Assembly (NCBI GenBank): GCA_013350335.1
Contig: CM023535.1
Span: forward strand, 26,752,617 to 26,816,616
Reading direction: 5' to 3'
DNA length: 64,000 bases
Source of the DNA: Chimonanthus salicifolius
Taxonomy: Eukaryota; Streptophyta; Magnoliopsida; Laurales; Calycanthaceae
Numbering within the stretch: the stretch's first letter is position 1; each line of letters begins with the position of its first letter. Under the pieces are notes generated by a model. That model was not told where the DNA came from and searched no databases. It saw nothing but the letters and a program-made list of their open reading frames with translations. A program made the position numbers and the translations under genes. Positions 46,504-56,100 of the stretch are shown piece after piece.

Positions 46504-48460
46504 TCAAAGACAAATAATATCCTGATCAGAGGTAGAAGGTGAGGCAGGTGATGCAGCAGGAGGTGCATCAAGAGGTGCAGCAGCAGGTGCAACAGGAGGT
46601 GCAGTAGGAGGTGCAACAAGAGGTACAGCAGGAGGTGCAACAGGTGGTGTAGCAGGTGGTGCAGCAGGAGGTGGAACAGGTGGTGCAGCAGGAGGTGCAT
46701 CAAGTGCAGCAGGAGGTGCAGAATGTGCAGCAGGAGGTACAGCAGGTGCAGGATGTGCAGCAGGAGGTGGAACAGGTGGTACAGCAGGAGGTACAGCACG
46801 TGGACCAGTGGAGGCAGATGCAGAAGGAGCAGGTGCATGAACTGGTGCAACAATCATAGCTGTGGTGGCATGTGCAGAAGCAGGAGGTGCAAACTGAGGT
46901 GGCACGAATGGAATAACTGCAGTCGAACGAGGAAGGGGGCGCGAAGCGGCCGCAACTCTAGTTAACACAGAACGGGGGCCAGTACCAGTAGATCCACTCT
47001 GCGTTGTAATGGAGCGAGAAGATGCATGAGGCAATGGACCAGAAGGTGCTGCTAATCCAACCATCAAAGCACGACTAGATTCCCCCGATGCTGCTCTTGC
47101 TCGTTTAGTACGAGCAGGGGTGCCAGATGATACTCCTGCTCGTTTAGAACGAGTAGGGGTGCTAGATGATGCTCCTGCTCGTTTAGCTACCCCTCTAGAT
47201 GGACGAGCAGGGGGAATAACTGCTCCTGCAAACTCGGGTGATACCCTTGCTCGTACAGTACCATCTAGTTCTATAGATAGGAATGCTGTAATCCCCCTCA
47301 CTTGTGCTAAAAGCACTGTCAACCGTAAAGTATCTAAAATCTGGCTCTGCATAACATCCACCCTTGCGGTAAGCTGATCAAATCTCTGCATCTGCTGATC
47401 ATATCTCTGCTCTATCTTCTGCTCTAGAGCAGAAATGCTAGCAAGAATCTGCTGCGTATCAATAGTCGGAGGACTCCCTGCCTCACGTGGGTGGCGTGTC
47501 TCACTACCCTCAAATGGCCCAGGTGGCTCAAGTGCTGCACGCGCCTCAGATGCCTCAGGTGGACTGTGAACCTGAACTGGTGGTGCATCGACAACTTTGG
47601 GGACCCATTTCTTACTAGCTCTGTCCAGCTGGAATCACATCTTCTTCAAAGTTGACTCATTAAAATAATCATATCGATCTAGAGATACTTTATCATCGGG
47701 GAGAAGTGGGATACCGCGTTCTTAAAAAAATGAACACAAAAAAAGACCGTAGGGAAGACTACATCTTCTGGTCTTCCGGCAGGCGCGCATGTGACTGATG
47801 ATGATATGGGAGAGGGAGATTTTTTTCCCATTCATGATGCCCCAAATAAGAAACATTTCGAACCATGTCACACTAGAATGCCCTTTTCTAGGAAAATGGC
47901 AATTGACAATTATTTGGTGGATGATTCGAGCTTCTAATGTAAGCATGGTCAGTGGGAGGGGTCTTTCTCTCTGTGATATCCGTCCTCCCACACATCTCGT
48001 TGAGGGCTACCAGAACATCAAACCCCTCAACATCTGTGATCCACGTACGACAATCATACGTTCTAATGCCGTCTTATGGGAAATTATATAAATAATCCAA
48101 CCTTTCCCATGTGATCACAAGTTCTTCGCCTCGGATGGTTGTCTTAACCGTCTCATCATCCATTTTTTCTATATTTGCATAAAATTCTTTTACTAAAATA
48201 GGGTACATGTCACATTTTAACGACAAAAATGAAGCCCAACCCATTTCTTCAAAATACGATTCGATTTTCAAACCAAATTTTGTGAAAAAAGAGAGGTCGA
48301 TGATTTTACCAAAAATATACGATCGTGTGCAAAAATCGTCTCGGTAGAGGGTCGCGGCCTCAGACGATATGAAATGCTTCGGGTCGAATGACACGTCCTT
48401 CTTTTGTTTCTTCCCTCCCTTTGTTGTGCTTGCTTTCCTTTTGGAACTTGAAGAAGTCAT
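46504..48460 (-). pseudogene. MULE second gene: plant transposon-domain protein with Pro/Ala-rich tail
   Basis: The minus-strand start (48460) encodes a basic Ser/Lys-rich N end (SSSKRKASTTKGGKKQKK), possibly a nuclear localisation signal. A region like the 'putative plant transposon protein' domain follows: KHFISSEAATLY, EEMGWASFLSL, KEFYANIEKMDDETV. A TAA at 48074-48076 and a frameshift near 48000 follow, then matching sequence goes on (RIIHQIIVNCHFPRKG, LPYGLFL; 47940-47722). A last frame, open from about 47630 to 46504, has a short coiled-coil-like part (ALEQKIEQRYDQQMQRF), basic Arg/Thr repeats and a tail of PPA/VPP repeats. It faces the transposase gene, like mudrB in MuDR, but is not mudrB. 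Its function is unknown. Confidence 0.75.
46540..46830 (-). repeat. GGTGCAGCA minisatellite coding Pro/Ala repeats
   Basis: Degenerate 9-12 bp units of GCAGGAGGTGCA on the plus strand read as APPA/VPP on the minus strand. The Leu/His-rich and Gln/Glu-rich frames over the same bases on other frames are shadows. Confidence 0.85.
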
Positions 48461-48793
48461 TTATACGGTGTATTTTGGGAAAGAGGGAAAGGGAAAAATT
48501 AAAATGGAAAGGGTGTATGGTGATTGGTTCGAATGAATGGGGGTGATTGATTCGAATGAATGGGGAAAGGTTCGAATGAATGGGGATTTCCGAGAGAGAG
48601 GGAGAGGGAGAGGGAGAAGGAGACAGAAATCGGAAAGGGGTAAACCTGAGAATGAGGGAGCCGGATGAGCAGCCGGTGAGGGAGAGGGAGAGGAAGAGGA
48701 AGAGCGAGGGAATCGATCGATTTAGGGTTTCGAAAGGGGAGAGGGAGGCTAGGGCTTGATTCGATTGAAGGAATCGATCAAATCAATCGTGGG

Positions 48794-48808
48794 ATATATA
48801 TATATATA
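48794..48808 (-). promoter_or_regulatory. TATA-like box at inner edge of right TIR
   Basis: A run of TA dinucleotides ending CTTATATATA on the minus strand lies where the right TIR ends, about 335 bp before the start of the second gene. It mirrors the box at 42422-42432. Confidence 0.5.
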
Positions 48809-49839
48809 AGTCGCAATTCGTTCGAATGAATTGCTTGATTCGTTCGAACGAATGATGACTTAAATGGCATTCGATCTAATGAATGGATCCATTCATTCGA
48901 ACGAATTGCATTTCAGTCGCCATTCGTTCCAATGAATGGTTCTATTCATTCGAACGAATCCAAACCGAGGGAATGACTATCATTTCCCAGTCTTCCCTGA
49001 TACATTCGTTCGAATGAATACGTAAATTCATTCGAACGAATGGACGTCCATATATCATTGGTTCGAATGAATCAGTCCATTCATTCAAACGAATGGCAAA
49101 TAGAAGTTCATTCGTTCGAATGAATGTCTTGATTCATTCGAACGAATGGTACCCGAGAGAGACACTGTCATTTTCTAGTTCTCTCTGATACATTCGTTCG
49201 AATGAATCAAGCCATTCATTCGAATTAATGCACTTCTATTTGCCATTCGTTCGAATGAATGGACTGATTCATTCGAACGAATTCATTCGATCGAAGGACT
49301 GTATTTTCTAGTCCCCTCTCATTCATTCGTTCGAATGAATCCATCCATTCATTCGAATGAATGCACTTCTATTTGCCATTCGTTCGAATGAATGGATGGA
49401 TTCATTCGAATGAATTCATTCAATCGAAGGACTGTGTTTCCAGTCCCCTCTCATTCATTCGTTCGAATGAATCCATCCATTCATTCGAACGAATTAACAC
49501 TTCCGAACAGTTCATCGAATGAATGGAATTTACACTGGTGAATTTGTTCGAATGAATTTTTCATTCGAATGAATGGATTGTGCACATGGCCACTCGTTCG
49601 AATCAGTGAAAATCTCGGCAGTATTCATGTATTCATTCGAACGAATCCGAAATGAACTGTGAATTCGTTCGAATGAATGAAAGCAAAGGGGATATGCGTC
49701 CATTCGTTCGAACAAATGGAAAAATGAACTGAGCATTCGTTCGAACGAATGGACACGCGGGGGCAAAATGGTAATTTGCCACCCGCACCCTGAAACGGGT
49801 GTGTAGAGGCTGGAAAATCGAGTGTGTAAACAGGGACCC
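48794..49839 (-). repeat. MULE right TIR, built of TTCGAA palindromes
   Basis: The inverted partner of 41413-42433, about 1046 bp. It shares the outer end (GTGTAGAGGC, GGTAATTTGCCACCCGC) and the palindrome series in the same order with few substitutions. Local differences are mostly changes within TTCGAA units. Isolated GGTTCGAATGAATGGGG units also lie just inside it (48527-48580). Confidence 0.93.
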
Positions 49840-50468
49840 TAAATTTTATTCATAAACTTTTTCTTCCTTTACACGATGATTACAATAGTATAAATAGGAA
49901 AAATACCAACTGAAAACTATGGAGCCGACCCTCCTTCCACGACCTTGACTCAAATAAACTCCTATTTCTATAGCTACTAAAATTGGAATTAGAAAGAAAT
50001 AAAAATACATAAGTGCCAAATAAAATAAAAATTAAATAAAGCAACTACTTTATCTAAAATCACCACCGATTAAAACAAATCTAATCCTATACTCGGTGCT
50101 GCACTTTAGGGAAAGATCCTCACATGTCAATGGTTTCCAAATGGGTTTAGGAGTCAAACATGTGTAATCCAATTCCCATGCAATTCCACCAACGTGATGC
50201 AAAGTCATAGCTTAACATTAATTTGAATTGTCAAACGGTGGTAGTGGGGCAGCCATGTTGGGCTTTTCGATCTTGAACAACTCATTGGGCCCCACTTGAA
50301 CTCAATTGGGCATGATCTGTTGGGCTTGGCTTGATTAGGCCTGAAATCCCGCCGTGATTGAAGATGAAATTTGCATCATTTGACTCAGGGCCCGAACTTG
50401 CTAATTTGATAATGCACCCGCCCGGGTCAAAATTAAAAGTTTGATCATGTCCATGAATGCCCGCATCA

Positions 50469-51472
50469 AAAGGGCTAGAGAATCAGATCTTAGAGGCAAA
50501 TTGGGGATCGTGTGGTAAACAAAAAGAAGAGAGTGAGGATTTATTTAATTATTGAGATCCAAGAGCAGCAGCAGAAAAGAGAGAGAGAGATGTGCGACTA
50601 CGACAACCAGATTTGAGATGGTGGAGACAGACGTGGACCCCACAAGGCACAAACCGAAGTGAAAACCCCACAGATTCAATATGGAGGTAGGGGCAATTGT
50701 GGTGGTCCAAAGTCCAAGTCCTGAAATGTTGATTCCTCGCAGATCCAATGAAAAGCACAAAAAAACTAGATGTACAGATGTCCCACACAACTAATGGAAA
50801 ACACCATAGAAATGGGTCTCACCTTTGATGGAAGGTGGAGCATCCAGGTGCGATGGAAAACAGAGACGGGGGTGACAATAATGGAGTTCGTTTGAAGGAC
50901 ATTCAAACCAAAAGGCAACAGATCTAGCAGGAAAAAAAATCCCAAATAATGAGTTTTGGGTGGAAGAGCAGCAGTGCAGAAAACCCAATCAAATGGGCCC
51001 CACCATTGACAGAAGAATAAGGTCAACCTCAGGCGTAGGAAGGTTGCCAGAGGTGACTCTGGTGGTGGAGGATCCAAGGTGTAGAAGGTTGTTTCCTGAT
51101 TGATCTCGAAGAATAATCGAGAAATTGGGTTTTCCTGAGCAAGATCAGAAAGAGAGATAGCCAAACGAGCCACCTAGAGTAGATAGATCTGGAAGGCAAC
51201 CTTACATAAGGTTCGTTGGAAAAGGAGATCTATGACGTAAAGAAGAAAACACTATAGGAAAGTCAGCGACAAATAGGAAAAAAATATGGAAAGACAGTGG
51301 ATGCGGAGATGTTGCTGAGATGAGAGAAAATGGAAATCGAAGGGATTCTCCCTCTACTGGTGGAGTTGCAACTAGCAGAGGGAGACGAGGAAAGCACCAA
51401 AGGTAGTTTTTTTTTTCTCTCTTAAGACTTTGAATATAGTTAAAAGTGGATCTAGGTCAATCTCAATACCAT
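50469..51472 (-). mobile_element. 5' internal region of a copia-like element
   Basis: On the minus strand this follows the LTR at 51473-51662. It starts with TGGTATTGAGATTGACC (51455-51471), a PBS-like sequence. A 135-codon frame (51173-50766) has no motif I recognise. The left side is cut by the deleted gypsy LTR at 50468. Confidence 0.45.
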
Positions 51473-51662
51473 ATAGAAAGTAATTAAGAGAATAATCTCT
51501 GTTGTGTATTAATTCACTAAATGAATGACAATATATAGAATGAAAAGGATAATCTCTCCATTTAAGAATCAGAATTTCCTAGTTAAGAGATTACACAATC
51601 AATCATAATCTAATCTATATCATCTATAAATAGAAATACAATAAATTTAATATATCTCAACA
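51473..51662 (-). mobile_element. Small Ty1/copia-type LTR
   Basis: About 190 bp starting TGTTGAGATATATT on the minus strand at 51662. It has a TATA box (TCTATTTATAG) and ends near CTTTCTA, directly before the PBS-like TGGTATTGAG. Size, start and PBS position are those of short copia LTRs. The 3' terminal CA is mutated. Confidence 0.75.
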
Positions 51663-53124
51663 CCAAAGTCACATGACATCTCATATGTTAAAATGCTAAA
51701 AAGAAATCTTTTACTATTTTATATGGGTATTTCTTGTTCTTGTTCTTGTGCTCCAATTTTTTTTAATTCTTGTTTTTGTGTTATTGTGAACATTAAATAG
51801 CTAAATTCAAAAAAAAAAAAAAAAAAAAGCTAGTCGATTCATAGAAATAATTTGTCAAATCTAAAAAAGACTCCCAGATTGATGTGATAAATAACTTATA
51901 TGATAATAATAGTGATACATATATATATATATATAAAGTTGATGCAAGTTGGGAATTAAATAGCTCTTCAATTTTAGAAATAAATGAGAATGGAATGAAA
52001 CAGACTTGAAGAATTTAGACTTGGCCAAAGTTCCAATTCATCCATTTCATTCAATTATATTTCCAATATTCTTGAAACCAAACATGGCCTTAAAAGAGAT
52101 AAAAAACAGACTTATGGAACAAGAATGATAGATTTTTTTTCACTGCCAAAGAACTCCAAGATCTCCATTTCTCTCTCTGAGTACAAGGGTGTTGAATAAC
52201 AAGAATGATAGATATTTACTAAACAAAAGTCAAATGCACATTTATAATTGCAATGTCTATGGAACAAACACCAAGATGACACTATTAAAAAATATATATA
52301 ATTGCCAAATTATATTACATATTAAATAACAAATTGCTAAATATGGATTTTTTTTGGAAAAGTTATGCGTGAAATACATTATTGACTTCGCAATTGTCAC
52401 CTGAAAATGAGACTACACAACCGAAGACTTTGGGATGATGATAGACACAAAAAGAAAGGAACTGGATGTAAATTCTTTTTTTTTTTTCCCTTTTTTTAAT
52501 TTTTTTTTCCAAATAGGCCTTAACACTCACATTATTAAAATGAAAAGAAGATAAAGACTTAACACCAAGTTCCTTTCTATTGTGTCTATCTTTATCCAAC
52601 TGGCTCCTTTAGGTGATGAGCCCCTCCACAAATCTAATACTGGTAGGTGTGTGCGTGTGTGAGATTTCTAAGGGGAGAAGAAGATAATGATATATGTGTG
52701 TGTAACACAGAGAGAGAGCTTTACGGGGAGAAGAGATTATATATATAATTGAATCAAAAGAGATTCAAACGAAGTGGTTAAGGAAGAAAAGTGTAGATGA
52801 CGAGGCACCATGTCTCTCTATAAAAAGGTTTTGCCTTGATTCAAAACCATCTTAAAATCACAAATCATAATCTCTTTCTCATAGTTAGCTCAACTGTCAT
52901 ACATACCAGCAATACATGTCGGCATACCAGCTGATACAAAGGCCCCAATCCCCTTAACATTGCTTGGGGCCTCAAAATTCCAATGTAGGCCAAATATTTC
53001 AAACCATTTTTGCTGAATGTTTTCAACTTATCAAGCATCATACAACACCTCATACAATCATGCAATCTTTGAGGTTAAATTCTTCTGTCCCCAAAACCTA
53101 AAATAACAATTATATAAATCTTGC
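51663..53124. other. AT-rich flank; cyclin C 3' UTR at right
   Basis: No gene recognised. The A-run at 51810, T-runs near 52480 and a GT/GA-rich stretch at 52640-52720 are simple sequence. The last few hundred bases before 53125 should hold the 3' untranslated region of cyclin C (minus strand); I cannot fix its end. Confidence 0.5.
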
Positions 53125-56100
53125 TTAGGCCTTTGGGGTTAACTTGTTCAGAGCAGCATTAATCCTGTCGTCCGGTGCAGGCTTATAGGTATCATAGAAG
53201 TCCAGAATCTCCATTGAGATGTTCTTGATCTGAGGAACCAAGACAAGCAAGCAAATAATTAACCAGAGACAGAGAAAGATAAAAGAACGATATTGGAATA
53301 AATTACTACGAAGCGGATATGTATGGATTCATTGGCTTCTGAGAATGCAAGAGTAGGACTATGGCATAGTGAGGAAAATCTGTTACTTCAGCTAAATAAC
53401 AGAAGCTATATTTTATGATCATGGTATATTTTGGATCATAGACATGATGACATTAATTAAAGGCTCATATGTTACTCTAAAATTAAAATTTGGAAAAAAA
53501 AACATTTGTTATCTATCAGATTTAGATAAATCAAAATCATTAGTGTGATAACTTTCTAATGCATTTAGATTGAATGCCTAATATGATCCAAATTTTTTGT
53601 TCTGATGTTCTTCACAATTCAAGATTTCATATGGTGGGACCAACTAGCCCATCACATGCCTCATGAAAATTATAGCTTCTGTCACTTTTGCACACTCCAT
53701 TTTCTGATCTGGGCTAATGATTTAGTGGGGCCCATCAAGGATCCAATCACGTTATGGATAATGACACTCAGGATGTTTTGTTAACCACTGAAATTGTGCC
53801 CCAGTTTCCATGTCGAAAGGATCCCAATCCTTTGATAATGTGAATATAAGTGGTTAAACAAAGAGATTCAGTAAAATCAAATTCAATGGTAACTTCTCTA
53901 AGTTGCCTATCCATGTGGAGCCCATTAGACTAACAATCTTGATCAGAAAACAATTGAATCCCACATGTCCATACTGAAACCTGAAAAGCTCTGCACGATC
54001 ATATATGTTCCAGAGAACTATTTCTTTACCACATTCATATCGACACGGAGTTCTTCAAACCATGCTGTTGTTTCTTTCTCTTTCAGTACACTCGCAATGT
54101 ATATGCAGGCTAATGCAATCATATATGGCGGATAGATGAGAATAAGGTCCATCCGGTAAGTGTCGTTGATCAGACACCTGCAAGTTCCAAAATGCCCCAT
54201 CAGGATTAAGGGTATCTTTCCCAAACTAAAAAATACATCAGAACTTTTGGATCTCCATACATCATAGTCGTCCAATAGTATCCGGACATGCTTTCCATAC
54301 AAGCAGGTCATGGGGCAATGATGAACAAAATAGAGCACAATCTAGAAGGGAAGAAAAAGGAAAGAAGTTGGGTGGCTAGGATAAGCTCTTCACAGCCAAA
54401 TCAAAATCTCGTTATTGTAACCATCCAAAGTAGGGTCTGTTAAATCTATGATCTTGAACATTGAACTGAGTCTTACTCTCACAAAATGAGTACATAGGGA
54501 TAGGACATGCAAAGGATGCAATGGATCCAATCATTCCTCCACAACATGACCATAGCATAGATGGAATCAAGCTTAACTCCCTAAACATATTGCACAAATA
54601 GATCCAACTCTAATAGAATCAGTGAAACACCAAAGGATTGAAAACTTGCATATCAATTTTTAAGAACACAACCTTTTAAATAGCTTTCCCAAGTCCTGAC
54701 AGTAACAATCAACGCATAGTGTTGGAAAATTTCACTATGGTGGACCAAGACAATCCATTTAAGTCATGGTACAAAATAATGAGGTTATGTTCTTACCAAG
54801 ATAAGTAAGTCAAGTCTGTCATACCCGCATCTGGTAATAACCTGTTAAAGAAAGAATTGTAAGTGCTTATGGTGCAATCTTAAAGGTTATGGGTTCTTGT
54901 CGTGTTTCCACTTCAAAAAATTTAATACAAAAACAAAGAAACAAACTGTTAAGAAAGAACGCTCTTATGTCAGATATTTCGAACCAAGTCTGAAGTGATG
55001 AGTGGATGTACTCTAGCCCAAACCAGGTCAAATTAATACATCCTTTCATAGAACTCCTACTATAAACTAGTTTTACACTACTTCTACCAATGGTAAACTG
55101 GTATCATTATGGCAACAATCAAGGTCCATACTCTTAAACCCATTTTCTCAGGGTACACAAAAGGCTAGGATTAGTTATGACCTATAGGTAATATGAAGTT
55201 AAAATATGATCCAACAATTTTTGCAACGGAGGGTTGCAATCTAAATGGTTCCATGTAAATCAGTAAATGAGATTCGACTCAATTAGTAGGAACATAGACT
55301 GAAACTGAAGTACACCTAGGGCTCAAGTCATATAGAGGGATTACAAGTTATCTTTACCTATCCAACTACTGGACTTCATTGTCCAATTATTCAGCTTGGA
55401 CCTTTTTTTAAAATGGTTACAGCGTTTCATCCAATAGCTGAGTTGGGTATTAGAGTACCATATGTTCAAATTAGGCAGTTCAGATGTGTAAACAGACCAA
55501 GGAATTGGCATCTGTTATAGTTTGGTCAAGTTTTGTTCTTTAAAATGGACTAAAGGAAGACGATTTAAGGTGGAAAAATAAACAGACAGAGGTTTTGCAT
55601 GATAAAAGAGTCAAGGGAGGAAGTGAGATCTTAGTGTCTCTTGGATACCAACTCAAGTTCACAGTCACTTTTTGTGTCGGACACTCGACTATGAGAAGAC
55701 TTGATGCTTACAGGTGACATTTCACATATCAGAAGTTCCTATTAGAAAGGATGAATTAGTGGGACTCAGATCACTTAACCATTCTACATTGCAGGTGGCA
55801 TTGCAGACCATTGTGACAAATACCGTTCTCGGGATATTAACGGCAATTGGTAATAACGGGATATTTTTAAATTCTCGGATTTTTACCAGGAATTTATCGG
55901 GAAAATCTCGCAGAAATTATAATATTTAAAAAATAAAAAAAATAGAATAAATAAAAAAATTAATGAAATAAAAATGGTATAGGGAATTTACCGGGATATT
56001 ATCGCGTTATTAACGTTTATCACATTTTTAACGCGATTTTATCGGGAATTTACCAGGTATTTATCGTCGTGGCGATAAAAACGCGTTTTTAACGCGATAA

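Larger units (their letters stand above)
41413..49839. mobile_element. Mutator-like element (MULE) with 1-kb TIRs
   Basis: An 8427-bp DNA transposon. The terminal inverted repeats begin GGGTCCCCGTTTACACAC (left) and, on the other strand, GGGTCCCTGTTTACACAC (right). The flanking duplication is TAAATTTT (41405-41412 and 49840-49847), 8 bp, within the Mutator range of 8-10. Inside are a MULE/FAR1-type transposase (plus strand, 42975-45160) and a convergent second gene (minus strand, 48460-46504). The element lies in an LTR, and the solo LTR2 near 28976 gives its paralogous empty site. Both genes are broken, so this copy can move only if helped by an intact relative. Confidence 0.95.
40774..50468 (-). 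mobile_element. 5' LTR (LTR2 family), split by a MULE
   Basis: Minus strand: it starts TGATGCGGGCATTCATGG at 50468 and ends TAGCCTACATCA at 40774. Without the MULE (41413-49839) and its 8-bp duplication it is about 1260 bp, close to the 1127-bp solo LTR2 at 28452. It holds a TATA-like CTATTTATAC and GGAGGGTCGGCTCC. The MULE entered next to GAATAAAATTT, which is intact in the solo copy near 28976. Confidence 0.85.

Noticed and set aside
46458..46853. Leu/His-rich 131-codon frame
   Set aside because: It is the wrong-frame reading of the GGTGCAGCA repeat that encodes the Pro/Ala tail of the MULE second gene.
50766..51173. 135-codon frame as a possible gene
   Set aside because: It overlaps another frame and lies just inside the PBS of a copia-type element. 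No motif was recognised, so it is treated as element leader.
52837..52850. TATA-like CTCTATAAAAAGG as promoter of a plus-strand gene
   Set aside because: No plausible coding frame or splice pattern follows before the antisense cyclin C 3' end.
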